64,000 nucleotides of DNA from Trichoplax adhaerens (GCF_000150275.1 NW_002060976.1:131281-195280); one strand, 5' to 3'; positions 25,180-36,956 are shown, counted from the first letter of the stretch. Numbers and translations are program-made. Notes: generated by a model not told the origin, from the letters alone.

Positions 25180-26031
25180 ATGGCTAGTAATGAATTTCAA
25201 ATTGTAGTTGCTTCTTCGGACCAAGTGAAATGGATTATGAAGATGGTAGAAGATGAAGGCTGGAACCCTGGATGCAAAGATCCGATCACTTTTCAACTCT
25301 CTGATCCATTAGGCATCTTTGTTGGCTTACTCAACGGAGAAGTTATCGGCTGCGTAGCAGGAGTCCAGTATGAGGATTTTGGTTTTGGTGGGTTATTTAT
25401 TATGATGAAAAAATATCGTGGTAAAGGCTATGGCATGAAGTTATTTCTGCATGCATTGAATCGTTTACGAAAATGTCCAAAAATTGGATTAGATGCAGTG
25501 CTTGAACAAGTCAGTAATTACCAAAATGCCGGTTTTCAAACTTTTCATCACACTATGCGATATATTGGAATAGTTAGTAAGCTAGATTTTCCGTGCAATC
25601 ATATTGTCGATGCTAAAAGTGTCTCTTTCGACAAATTGCTACAATATGATCGATGTCATTCGCCTGGTCTTCGAAAGTGTTTTCTAGCAGCATGGATTAA
25701 TCTAGGAACAGATCGTAGCTTAGTGTACTTAGATGATAATCAAAATATTCAAGGATTTGGTGCTATTCGTAAAGCTAATGATGGCTATAAAATCGGACCT
25801 TTGTACGCAGAAAGTTTCCAAATTGCCGAAAGTTTAATTCATGCGTTAGCAGGCACATTTGATAAATGCAAACTGGCCTTGGATGTACCCATACCTAATA
25901 AAAGTGCTGTAAAGCTTGCCGAGAAATTACAATTAAAGGGAGAATTTGAAACCGTTAGAATGTGTTATACTCAACCCTTTACATACGATTGGAACACGGT
26001 TTATGGTCTTACTTGCTTGGAACTTGGATAA
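25180..26031 (+). CDS. Two-domain GNAT N-acetyltransferase, intact, intronless (283 aa)
   Basis: N-terminal GNAT fold (about residues 5-130) with the acetyl-CoA pyrophosphate loop RGKGYGMKLF (R-x-x-G-x-G) preceded by a beta-strand (GGLFIMMKKY). The C-terminal half (about 140-283) has the FDKLLQYDRCHSPGLRKCFL and DGYKIGPLYAES pattern of the second acetyltransferase domain (Acetyltransf_18 type) often paired with it. Such proteins transfer acetyl from acetyl-CoA to an amine; the substrate is unknown. There is no signal peptide. The start ATG is the first in frame and matches the start of both decayed paralogues. It is flanked by a broken copy on each side. A solo LTR begins 28 bp past the stop, and the first AATAAA downstream lies inside that LTR (26564-26569). 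Intronless form and bacterial-like domain pairing would fit horizontal or retro-origin; that is inference. Confidence 0.9.
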   Translation: MASNEFQIVVASSDQVKWIMKMVEDEGWNPGCKDPITFQLSDPLGIFVGLLNGEVIGCVAGVQYEDFGFGGLFIMMKKYRGKGYGMKLFLHALNRLRKCPKIGLDAVLEQVSNYQNAGFQTFHHTMRYIGIVSKLDFPCNHIVDAKSVSFDKLLQYDRCHSPGLRKCFLAAWINLGTDRSLVYLDDNQNIQGFGAIRKANDGYKIGPLYAESFQIAESLIHALAGTFDKCKLALDVPIPNKSAVKLAEKLQLKGEFETVRMCYTQPFTYDWNTVYGLTCLELG

Positions 26032-26058
26032 GTTTAGATTAAGCTAAGGACACGAAGC

Positions 26059-26617
26059 TGTAATGTAACTTAGTATTGTGATTGTAGACTGTTAGCCATG
26101 TTTAGTATAATGTATGGTAGCGTAACTTCTATATTTATCCTAAGAGATATTTGGTAGCCATAACTATAGACTGTAGTGGCATAGACTCTATGCTAGAGTA
26201 CAGATGACTATATACATTAAGGTGTTGAGTTACTAATAAGGTTATAGGTAAAAATAGAACTGTAAATCATATATTAGGATATGGTTACTTCATTGTACTT
26301 TGGCTGGTGTGACTAATGTCTACGTAAATACTATAGTCGTATCCATATCAATTAATGATGGTCCGCAGTAGAATTGTGTTACTAAGAATAATTTAAGTAT
26401 GTGTAAAATAAGGTAACAGGTTGCCGTGCTGATTGTAGCTGCGAATGCTACGAAAAGTATAAAAACATGCAACTTTAGATTATTCAGTTAGTTCGTTCTA
26501 GAAGTCTTTAGTAGTAGTATTCGGCTAGAGTAGAGCTGTGTAGTTACTCTTTGTATAAGATTCAATAAAGCCCTTATTTTTCTAAAATTTGGAATTTCGT
26601 GATCGGTATATATCACA
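26059..26617 (+). mobile_element. Solo LTR with 5-bp target duplication behind the GNAT gene
   Basis: The 559-bp unit starts TGTAATGTAAC and ends TATATATCACA (TG...CA ends). It is flanked on both sides by GAAGC (26054-26058 and 26618-26622), a perfect 5-bp target-site duplication. Inside are a TATA box (TATAAAA, 26458-26464) and, about 100 bp later, AATAAA (26564-26569), the order expected for U3-R in plus orientation. No internal retrotransposon sequence adjoins it, so it looks like a product of LTR-LTR recombination. Its sequence is not obviously that of the LTR family in the right half of the window. Confidence 0.8.
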
Positions 26618-26622
26618 GAAGC

Positions 26623-28050
26623 GTACGAAGCTTGAAGTACTTGACTGCTAATGTATAACTGTACTTGTGGGTAATAAACTGTTTTCATGTAGTAGACTCA
26701 TAAAATAGCTCACAATATTAGCGTGATGATATACAATCGCATATTCCATACCAGTAATCCCAATTTCCTCTTAATAAACGATACCATCATCTTGAATTAG
26801 CTAATACATGCTGTCGTCATATAAAGATCACAACTTTCATGATGATTACGACAGTATGAATTACCGGAAAAATTGATAGTACCTCAGATCTGCAACAATT
26901 TATTAAGATGCGATTGAAAATGCATTTATTACACTTTCATGAAGTAATTCTAATAAGTTGCATATATAATATTACATGCTTGACAAAATCATAGAAATTA
27001 ACAACTCTTCACATTTGCCTCATATTCTTAAACTATACTTATTTATTATTGATTTTGGCAGTAGATTATAACCACTTTTCATGCAACAAGGTTGTAGTAC
27101 AGCCCCAAATATATCTAAGACTATAATTATTAGATTGTACGAAAATTGATCAATTGTATGTGAGATTGTAAGATAATAAATTATAGTCTAATTGTAGATA
27201 GATAGTCTTTAGTAGTTGTTAGAACCTAACTTACGTAATAAAGTAAAATTATCAAGAATTGTAGAGCTCGCCTTATTTTTGAGAAGACCCTTTATAGCAA
27301 ATGTAGCGTATACTGGTAAATATATTGATATCTATTTCGTCATTACTGCCGTAACTGACGAAATAGACTTCACCCAATTAAACAATTTAAGTATGTTTAA
27401 CTTATTTAAATTCATTTTACCTACCTCAATCATTTTCCAAACCATACAATATGCATATAGTAGCTAATCGGCAGTATTTACTCAGACTTAACGAGTACAT
27501 CAAAATCATTGACGAGAAACACATATTTCTGAAAATAGTTATGAAGTGACAAATTCTTATAAACATCAAACATCTTATCTTGACCACGAGCACAATATTA
27601 GAGAATATCAAACATTAAGATGATCTGTTCTAATAATTTTATTATAGTATAACTACATTTTAAATATAGAGTAAAATCTGGAATAATTAATATTAACCAT
27701 TTTAAATTACTGTGCAAAAGGAGCCGTATAATAACTCATTATTTATATTATATTATCGTACAAGTCAAATTGGGTGATAAACAAGCTATTAGTCACTCTT
27801 ATCTTTGCTAACTCGATAAATAACCTTAGCCTTCAATGTCTTTACAATGCTGTATACGCGCATTATCCATACCTTGACAAAATATGATCATGTTAAACAT
27901 TTCTATCATTAAAGTACAAGCAGCATTTTTCATAAAATAGATCTACTGACTGTTACTGTAGGTATTTTTAAAATTAGTTTGTGTACCCATACGATTATTT
28001 ATCCATCAGGCTATCATCTATTAGGTAGATTGTTAGACAAATCAACTTTC
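26623..28050. other. Intergenic, AT-rich; one 11-bp hairpin
   Basis: No exon recognised. At 27333-27367 ctatttcgtca and tgacgaaatag form an 11-bp perfect stem with a loop of about 12 nt. Around 27190-27290 the words agtctttagtag and aataaag recall the LTR at 26059 and may be an old degenerate copy, but I could not find ends or a target duplication. Confidence 0.4.
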
Positions 28051-28069
28051 GTATATTAGGAGGATCTTT

Positions 28070-28906
28070 AGTGGCATGTAAAGCTATAAATTTTCAATAA
28101 ATCGACGATAGGAGCCTCGCCAGTGTATAAAGTTCCAAATTTAAATACTTAGACTAGCTTTAACTTTTCTACTAATGCCTTTCCATGATTATTCGTTTCT
28201 GGAAAGTCGAGAGTAATCCTACAATCACTTTTGTGTTGACAAAGAGACTTTAACAAAATTTCTGCAATTTCTGGTGTTTCAGCGTAAAGTGGGCCTATAC
28301 GATAACCATTAACACTTTTTCTAATTGCTTCGAAGCCTTTCACTGTATCTTTATCCATATAAGCTAAGCAATCTGTTGTTCCAGCATTGATCCTCCTGCT
28401 AAAAAGTGTTTTCTCTCATCTGCATAAAATCGTGCATCGTATTGCAGAATTTTATCGAATGGTAAACTACTAGCTGTACAAACGAAGGGACAAGATATTG
28501 TACTATTATCCACAGCTCTTGTATATCGAACATTGACATGAGCTATTTTAAAACCAGAATTCTGATATTTAGGTGCATGAATTAGTAGTCCATCGACTCG
28601 AACATTATATCCATTCAAGTAGTTCACTGAAAGTTGAAATATTCTCATGCCATGACCTTGACCACGATGTTCTTTGACAACAACATAGTATCCAATAATA
28701 GCAATATGATTAAATTTTATTCCAGCTACACAACACACCGGCTTACCATTGATAAGGCCAATAAAATATCCACTGGGATCAGCTTGTTGAAATGCGATTG
28801 CATCATTATCACCAGGATTCCATCCTTCTTTCCTAGCCATAGAAATGATCCATTCGACTTGATCGGACGAAGCTGATACTATCTCAAGATTGGAATTTTC
28901 TGCCAT
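28070..28906 (-). pseudogene. GNAT acetyltransferase pseudogene, inverted paralogue
   Basis: The N-terminal half is open (MAENSNLEIVSASSDQVEW..., with the CoA loop HRGQGHGMRIF intact). Near 28391 one base is missing relative to the intact copy: the codons for FLAxWIN read FLAG then shift, giving a stop 12 codons on, while the next frame continues INAGTTDCLAYMDKD. A further TAA follows EKLKLV at about 28149-28151, after which homology to the tail (FGTLYTG... YSFTC) continues to about 28070. The copy is opposite in orientation to the other two. Two lesions with otherwise good conservation suggest fairly recent loss; a truncated 180-residue product ending after the GNAT domain is possible. Confidence 0.85.
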
Positions 28907-29183
28907 TTATAAATATCACATCAATCTAGTTATATAAATAGGAGAAATAATATCATAGTCCAAAGCTAGTTTGAACTTAACGTCTTCTTTGCTCCTTGTT
29001 TTATATTGTTAGAAAATCAGTCTTTAGTAGTATAAATGTTATTCACTGCTTGCCAGCTATCTTGCAATACTAGCAATTCTAATTTATATATTATTGGAGT
29101 GATTTCAATAGCGAGAGAACAATCCGTCAGATAAATGTCATTAATTTTGCCGCCCTTTCCAGCTGTGCTTTGGTCACTTGATC

Positions 29184-31008
29184 TTAACAACACGATTTAA
29201 TGGCGTCAAAGTTAATGCAATCAATAGTCCGATAAGCTATGATTGATGCTTTAGAAAGAGACGACGCTTTGGCGGTCGCTGTCAGAACTCCTCCTTTTTT
29301 AGTTAATACTTGGTGATCCATGTCATCTAAGCATTGATAAATAAAACCTTATAGCAATACTGTGATCGCTAGCATAATAACTTCAAAATCTAGAATGTTT
29401 AGTAACATAAATTTAGTGGGACTTTGAAATTCCTTCAAATTTCGATGCTACAGTATGTGGCAAAATTGAATTATACGCGTAAATAAAAATTTTTGAACAG
29501 TAGTAACATAATCGTACCTGGCAAGATTAAAGCTAGCTCTTAAAGTATTTCCGATGCACAATCATTTGTAGCAAGTTACCATAAATGATTTGAAGCTCAC
29601 ACGATCACGATAAGATCTGCTATTAGTCGTTTATGTCAACCATTATCTCGTTTTTAATCAGAATATTCAAGTCAGGAGATTGATTTATAGGTATTTAATA
29701 CTACGATACTAGGATACTATGCAGATATTACGTAAATTTCAATTTTTACCTGTTAATGCAGTTTCAGCGTGGAATATTTGTATACCAATAAATGTAGCAG
29801 CTTTATTAATACTATAAATTTCAACATCAGTCTGGTATGGTCTAGGGTAACCTCTACTCGCTAGTACTACTCCTACGACATAATCCGGATGCCATTCAAC
29901 GATACGATTCAAGTTTTGCTTGATGCAATCTTCCAGAATATTGAACAAGTCGCTTTTCAGTAAGGGTAGTAAAACCTAAAGCAACATGACAGCGCTCTTC
30001 ATACTAACGCCTATTCTTAGTATTTCTAGTTTATGAAAGAATAGCTGAATACAATTTATTTGCTAATACTATTGAAATGAAACCCAAATGGTCCTACCAG
30101 GCAATCAATCAGCCATTAGGCATGTACTGCTATTTCTTGGAGTTTTACCTGCGCTTCAGGATTACCCAATCTACAATTGAACTCTAATACTTTCGGACCA
30201 TCATTTGTAAGCATTATGTCTACATACAAGATCCCGTCATATGGATGACCAAGGCTTTTCATTTTTGAAATGATTTTGAATATAATTTCTTCCCGGATAC
30301 ATCTGTCATCGTCATCTGAAATCTAATATCGGCATGTTACAAAAATTAGAAGGCTTTATTAATGGCTTGCTTACAGGATAATGGGCTTATTCTGGTTGCA
30401 TTTTAGCATAATTATAGAAATTCATGTTAATATTACAACTTTCAAGTGTAGAGCTATCTTTGCAAAATTCATCTATGAATACTAACCTTAGTATATGGAG
30501 CAAATACCCTCATTCCTCCTGTAATTGGACCTAAATCGCGATCGTATAGTCTCTTATAATCGTGGATGTGTGGCATTATGCTGACATTAACCCCATCGCA
30601 GAAAGCTAGAACCTAATAAAAATCGTGCGCATATATTTAGCCTTTATTGCAATCTACGATCGGATGAGCCGTAAATCCTTCAGAAAGGGAAAAGCACAGC
30701 ATATTTCTTGATTAATGACTAGCCCGTTACCGAGATTCATCTCCATGCAAGCATTCTTCAATAATCTTTTTCTCTCCAAATTTATTATTCTGTATGGAAC
30801 AAGAATAGTCAAGACACTATTACCGTTGATAGTTTCGAGCTCGTTCAAGTAACTTGAAAGATAAAATCTACCGCAAAATGATAGCTGTAATACGTACTAT
30901 TAAAATATCGATGATAGCTGTTTCCGCTTCTTCTTGACTACAACAAATAGCAATGCCTTTTCCAGCTGCAAGGCCATTTGCTTTAATAACGTAACGAGAT
31001 TGTTGATG
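29184..31008 (-). pseudogene. GART: Phosphoribosylamine-glycine ligase (GARS) domain gene, 5'-truncated, probably a pseudogene
   Basis: GARS joins glycine to phosphoribosylamine in purine synthesis. Six exon-like blocks with GT-AG borders: 31008-30898 (YVIKANGLAAGKGIAI, the ATP-grasp loop), 30789-30731 (FGEKKIIEECLHGDE), 30612-30487 (VLAFCDGVNVSIMPHIHDYK... GPITGGM), 30316-30149 (GILYVDIMLTNDGPKVLEFN), 29975-29750 (VLPLLKSDLF... VVGVVLASRGYP) and 29347-29184 (KKGGVLTATA... AYRTIDCINF, stop). Most phases join. The junction 30731/30612 is off by one base: the canonical splice hits TAG at once. I find no N-terminal GARS domain (GxGGREHA), and no AIRS or GART domain follows, unlike the fused animal enzyme. 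I therefore favour a truncated duplicate; a sequencing error plus unseen upstream exons is the alternative. Confidence 0.65.
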
Positions 31009-31700
31009 CTACAATTAAAAGAAAAAATAACTTGGATCATTTTGTGTGCTGTACCGCTTGTGGTGTTGTAATTAATCGCAATCTTCCTGAAGCGACAGAA
31101 TTTAAAGTAAGTATGACTACTAGTGCGGCAATGGTCGTTTTTAAGTAAGTAATTTATGTGCATGAATAGTCTACTGTAAAGGTTAATTTAGTTAAAACTA
31201 TCAACTGTGTATCTAATATTTCATCAGGTTCAGTTGATGAACATAATTAAATCCGTAATCCTATTAGTAAAAACCTAGGTACTGAATCTTAAATATCCAG
31301 TTAATTGCCTCATATAAAATGACACAAATATTTAGTATTAGCCTATAGATTTTGTAATTAATTCAAACAAGAATTAACTATAATGGAAACTACATGGATG
31401 ATCAAGAACATACGCGTAAATTATTTATTACTGGATAGTACATTACATAAATCGTGACATAATCCTTTGAGACAGACTAATGAAAACGTGAGTAATTCCG
31501 CTGAATTTACGCTATGAACTGACAGTTCATGTAGAATATCTATTTATTGTATCTTCTTCGATTAAGCTATTTCTAAGTGGTTATTCCTGTCATGGCTTAA
31601 ATTGGTTTAATTTCTGCTGCCTTTCAGTCGGACTACTAGACATTAGATAATTACTAATTCATATATCTAAATTTGATCTCTTGCCCAGTTACTCTTCATT
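31009..31700. other. Intergenic between the GARS relic and the SVOP relic
   Basis: Searched on the minus strand for the missing GARS N-terminal exons; none recognised. A frame at 30900-31163 is the shadow of the first GARS block extended through its intron. Nothing else supported. Confidence 0.4.
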
Positions 31701-32075
31701 TTTGCAGATAATAATAGCAATGGAACTTATGATGCTTTCCTTGCTTTCTAAACTCAAAATATTATCACCTTTGTCGGTTTGGGATTGGATTCCTTTCTTT
31801 CAGATGGACGTACGATAATTATGGTCGAAAACTTGTACGTGTATTTAGTCAATCAGAGTGTCCAAATAGTCTTTCAATCTAGGATTTTGATCACTTTTAA
31901 CTACTCATTTTCTATCGTATGGAATTTTGATGGCAATTTTATGTAATTGTTCCTTAATGGCGTTCTCAACAGCCTCTAATGGCAAGGCTATAATGTTAAT
32001 ATTTCAATTTATGATCGGACTCATTGTAGATAGCATCGCTTATTGCAAACGATTAAATAGCTTCAAGGTTTGAGC
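31700..32075 (+). pseudogene. Decayed SVOP-like MFS transporter fragment
   Basis: Three short segments in order resemble the SVOP gene at 8970. About 31710-31760 reads AMELMMLSLLSKL, like helix 1-2 (MEITMLSLLGPL). About 31767-31835 reads FVGLGLDSFLSD then (after a frame change) DNYGRKL, like GYAIGSPCFGWVSDHYGRK. About 31918-32060 reads GILMAILCNCSLMAFSTASN then a helix like LTIAVICTSYFGLISAAAGG. Frames change between segments and part of the loop is missing. No later helices found. It is a gene relic by comparison within this window. Confidence 0.5.
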
Positions 32076-33187
32076 ATTATTAATTAGAATTTTTATTTTC
32101 AAACATTGTTTTTACTGATGATATTATGAAGTGCTACTATAAATATATCATATTTTCGAGCCGTTTAATTTTGGGAATTTGAGGAAGGAATATCTGAACC
32201 GCGATCTTATAGCAGAATAGGAGAGTGAAATAGCGATAAATATGGAGCTGACAATTAAAAATAAAAATGTAAATACTGAAATATCATTAATCGCTTGCTT
32301 ATTTATAGGCTGAGATCTATAGAAAAATACAATCAGTAAATAGCATACTGAGAGCTATGAAGTCAACATAGAGATTTAATAATGATTAACCACTGATGAT
32401 CATTTAATTCAGCGATTGCATTAATTATAGATATTATTCAAAATTTAAAATGGAACTTAAAATTTAAGTATCAATAATTCAAATCACAAATATCCATCTA
32501 CGGGTAGAGTAAATTTTAATTGTTATTGCGAATAATTTTTAAACTGCAGCTAAATCAATCTCTACAATTACAAAGCAATCCTTTCTTATTGAGATTCGGG
32601 ATAATAAGTCGCTACTATGTATAGTTAATCAGCCTGGAACTTATTTTTCTTAATTCCTTACAATTATTATCGCGGTAATAATAAGCTAGAATATTTGCAC
32701 ATTTAAAATTAGAAATGAATGAAAATATCGTAAACAATGTACGGCAAAGTTACGATAGTAACGATGTATATTTTTGCACTAATGTGGTGGCAGGCTCATA
32801 TTTTATGGTATCGTTATTGCTTACTAAATAAGACTTGGTGAGCGCAATGCGTGGGGATATATAGAAACATTGAATTTTAATTGGTAGACAGATATTAATA
32901 GCATGCAAAATTTCACCATCCCAGTTTTAAATAATTGATCGATTTATCTTAAAAGATCAAGACAATAGGCCTGGCTTTTCATGGTAATAATTTATTTCAT
33001 AACTTCCGTTTAAAGTACACACTATAAAGTAATTCTCATTATCACAAGGCTAACAACAAATTTTAATTATATCTGCTTTGATTCATATTGTCATACTCCA
33101 TTGCATTTGGGAAACAAAATTTCAGCGTTATCATTTCAAGCAACTCAATTGAAGTACACCCAAAATCCTATTAAGAAGTAAACGAAA

Positions 33188-34846
33188 TTACGATACTTCA
33201 CTATAGAAACGATTGGACCTGAATGGATTTCTAGGCTTAATGTAGTTCCAAAATACGGAAGCAACGACTACAATAGCGAGACAAGTAATCAGAGTAATGC
33301 CCATAATCACTGCTGGTGACACAAAATTAATTCTTCCATAATTAGGAATTTTCCGACATGGTATGTGAGCGAAATTTGCCAATTGGTTTGGTATATCCAA
33401 ATAGCTTAAATATGCAGGAGTGCATGTAGGATCTTGACAATGATTTTGGTAACCGCAGTCGCATTCCTCACCTTCATCGATTATTCCATTGCCACATACA
33501 GGGTAGTACTGATCCACAAAACAACTTTGCTGACTTCTTGCTTTATTCAGTAAGGTGTGATAAATTGATTGCCGACTACACGGGGAGAATAATAGATTAT
33601 TTCTTTGCTTTCCGCTTGTAACCGTAGAATGCATTAAATAATCTCCATGACTTCCTCCAGGAGAGCATCGATGGCTAGCATTATCATGATTCGCACCAAA
33701 TATGTGGCCCATTTCATGAGCCATGATTAACAGTCTTATTGGGTAGATTAAGGAGCTTCGATAACGAGAGATAGACATTAGACCAACATTAGAGCTAGAT
33801 CGGAGGTGATTGTATTGATAATGATATCGTGTGCATACACCCTGATCTGCTTCATAACCGCTACTGGCTATTCCAGTTACTTTTAGAGTAAACTGATGAT
33901 CGATTAGTAGAAACGCCATACAGTACGAGCTGTAATTATAAAGAGCTGTCCAGTTGCCGAAGTAATATTTTGGATCATCTATATTATCTAAACGACTGAA
34001 ATTTCTCTTAGCTGAAAAACTTTGTACAGCAAAGCCAATTCCATCCGCTTTGCCATCGCCGTTAAAATCTGTGCGTCGATAGATCAGGTTAACACCTTGC
34101 AATAACACAGAAGCACCAATCAAAGCATGAAATTGGTCCCCATATCGTTGGACAACACGATGATCAATTTCAATACGAGCTAAACAGGTCGTTTTATTTG
34201 TATCTTTTTTAGTTTGTTCCGAAAATTGTTTCTTACGCAGAAGATGACTATACAAATTTGAGGAAGAAAATGACTCTAATGGATCGAAAAGCCATGGTCC
34301 GCTTTCTGCTTCTCCACGTCCCTTCCTTGATCGATGTTGAATATCAACATCTCGGTAGATAATAAACGAATTACGATCGATGAGATTCCTGATATAAAAT
34401 AGACTGTATTCAATGTAATATTTAATTTTGTTGTGGATAAATACACCTTGAAATTGACCGGATGGATAAATGTAACCGTAGGCCTCCGATGTTGGATAAG
34501 ATTCGACAAATCCCTGTACAAGATGGTGGTGATCGAATAATTTAACAGAATTTGGATCTAAGTCAAGAATGAAATTATCATGATAAAGAAGTGGTTGACT
34601 ACGTAGAACTAATGGGAAAGTTTTTTTATAGGCATGAACTTGAATTCGGAAGCGATATGCAAGATTAGTTTTAATATCGGAAGTATTGGTCGCCACTTTA
34701 GAATACCCAGAAAATTCTGCATATTCGTAATTTTTAAGATATAGTATAGATGATTGCCTTTGCTGCCATTGTAATGCAAGTGTAAACGATTGGATATCAA
34801 ATACACAAACTAGTAACAAAGTGACAATAAATCTGGCTGATGGCAT
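33188..34846 (-). CDS. ADAM10-like membrane metalloprotease, short form 1 (552 aa, intronless)
   Basis: Signal peptide at residues 1-25. A prodomain follows, with the ADAM10-type pattern (YGYIYPSGQFQGVF... YYIEYSLF). The metalloprotease domain runs from about residue 220 and carries the full zinc site HEMGHIFGANHD (377-388) and a Met-turn (LMHSTVTSG) followed by NNLLFSPCS, as in ADAM10. Only the start of a disintegrin domain is present (CGNGIIDEGEECDCG, from 451); then, about 50 residues on, a membrane helix (508-533) and a short basic tail. ADAM10 has full disintegrin and Cys-rich regions, so this is about 200 residues short. A loop TDFNGDGKADG (259-269) has the DxNxDGxxD form of a calcium-binding loop. 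Predicted role: a cell-surface sheddase or secreted-protein cleaver. Basic RSRKGR (172-177) could be a furin-like activation site, weakly. Paralogue at 56572. Confidence 0.88.
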   Translation of the reverse strand: MPSARFIVTLLLVCVFDIQSFTLALQWQQRQSSILYLKNYEYAEFSGYSKVATNTSDIKTNLAYRFRIQVHAYKKTFPLVLRSQPLLYHDNFILDLDPNSVKLFDHHHLVQGFVESYPTSEAYGYIYPSGQFQGVFIHNKIKYYIEYSLFYIRNLIDRNSFIIYRDVDIQHRSRKGRGEAESGPWLFDPLESFSSSNLYSHLLRKKQFSEQTKKDTNKTTCLARIEIDHRVVQRYGDQFHALIGASVLLQGVNLIYRRTDFNGDGKADGIGFAVQSFSAKRNFSRLDNIDDPKYYFGNWTALYNYSSYCMAFLLIDHQFTLKVTGIASSGYEADQGVCTRYHYQYNHLRSSSNVGLMSISRYRSSLIYPIRLLIMAHEMGHIFGANHDNASHRCSPGGSHGDYLMHSTVTSGKQRNNLLFSPCSRQSIYHTLLNKARSQQSCFVDQYYPVCGNGIIDEGEECDCGYQNHCQDPTCTPAYLSYLDIPNQLANFAHIPCRKIPNYGRINFVSPAVIMGITLITCLAIVVVASVFWNYIKPRNPFRSNRFYSEVS

Positions 34847-36956
34847 AATCAGGTTGGAATATCTTCTAGGAATATTTTACGCTAATTTTTTGACCACAAT
34901 TCTATTTAAAACTGGCTAATTTTACTTGGGAAATCTCGTGCGACGACAGTAATCTATTCGAATTTCAAAAATGTTTAAATGAATTGGAAACTAGATGTCG
35001 ATTGAGTGGGAACGGCTTATTCTTAAATGAATCCATTGATATCATATGAACTTTTCTTCAATAACAATTATTGCATAATTAATACCAATGTAATATGACG
35101 AGATTGAGGGTCAATATGGATTCTTTTCATAGTCGTGAATTGAGAATTAGATAGAAAGTAATAGAGGAACTGATAATTATGATCATTGTTTTCAGTTTAT
35201 AGCAGTCAGCATCATTGATTGCTATACAGTAGGCGGGTAAAACGAATAATTTAAGATGGAACTAATTTCAAGGAAAAATAAGGCTTATGTTACAGTAGGC
35301 TGGAAACAGAGTCTTCCTTGCTTCTTACGTACGATATCATATCAGTACCATATAAAAGTAACCATAACATACATAAAATACTTCATTAATATAGCACTAC
35401 TTAACGTAAGTTATGTAAAAAGAAGATACAAGAAGAAATATGACTAAACAAACAAATCTATTTACGCCTGCACAGTATTAGAAAATTATTTAGAATTTCC
35501 ATTAAAGATGCAAGCATTAACCAATGAATTATTTATTTTAATATACTTCTTGTTATGATTTGAGAAATTTTGTTCTTTACACGCGTAGTTTGGTTCATTT
35601 CCATACCTAACAATTTTAATCTTGGTACGTTTCCTCTTAATATTTAACTTTTATACAGTCTAGTACCTACACAGTTTACGACGTCAATCACAGTATACTT
35701 TCTCTTCATCGTTAATTATTGTGTGGCACTTCAGTATATTAAAATGCTGATATTATTCATTCTCATGAAGATATAAATATATGAAAAGGATGTAAAATTA
35801 ACGAAATATTAATTATGAGCACTAGGAATTTGTATGAAGGACTCATTGGATGCAAAATGTGTATTAAAGCTTTACACCAGATGCCATCTCATTCATCCTG
35901 TGAAAAATACCCAATGTTTTGTCGTTAATTATCATTATTTGTTAAGTTTAGGTCTCTTCACTTTTCCACATAAGTAGCCAATCTTATGATTTATTGATTT
36001 GCGGAACCAATCTTGAGATAATTTATTTAGTTTCATGCCCTTCGTCGAGATTGCTTTGAGATCTTGTGCAACTAGATAAAGTTAAAAAATTTGCTATTCA
36101 AATCTTTCAAATAGAAACTTGAGATACCGGGAGCAATCGAAGTTATCAATAAGAGTAAAAAATGATTTGGTACAATCTTTTTAAGTTGTTTGGATTGTAG
36201 CTAAATTTGTGTTGTCTAAATTAAGAACTTATGAGATATTCTAACGGTAAAATTCTACCTTATGAAACTGCAGATTTATCATACTGTAAGTAGTATTAAT
36301 TTCTATAACTTGATAGGGTACTGTGACTAATCATTCTTTAAAGTGTTAAAATTGTGCTACCGAAAGACCGGTTTCTGTTCAATAGTAATGGAAAATTGAT
36401 CAAACAAAGAGGTGTGAATAAAAGTTTCGAGAAAATAACAATTGATTCCAATGCTGCTTCAGTTCTAATAAATGGAGAGTTTATAGAGCTAAGTAAATAA
36501 ATAAATTTTCTCTGTCCCAATGCCATAATATGTTCATGTTTATAGAAAGCGTTTTTGAATTTTGGACCTTTCGCACTTAGTCTTCATTATGTTGTTTATG
36601 TATGTACTCCATCTTCAGGGGTAATTTATTATAGAATAGCAAATAGCTAATTATAAATATATACTTAGAACAAAAAACTGGAGTAGATTTTCATATTACT
36701 TAACAAAGGCATCATCTTTCTTTTTATACGTGTTAAAATACTTTTCGTTGTAAATTATGAAGGCATGAAAACATAGTTTAATTAAGAGTGCAGATTGTTT
36801 CTATCTCATATTTCATATTCAACTATAGGACGTTATTATGCTAGGTGATGCTTACATAGTTAGGAATAAATTTACTCGTTTCTCCTACTCCTATTACATT
36901 TCCTTGTTGTAATTTGGTATTATTTACAGTATATGTTGTATACTCTAACTTAGCAC
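34847..36956. other. Intergenic, AT-rich
   Basis: Only short chance-like frames (35256-35447 plus, 36338-36526 minus). No exon, RNA gene or terminal repeats recognised. Confidence 0.45.
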
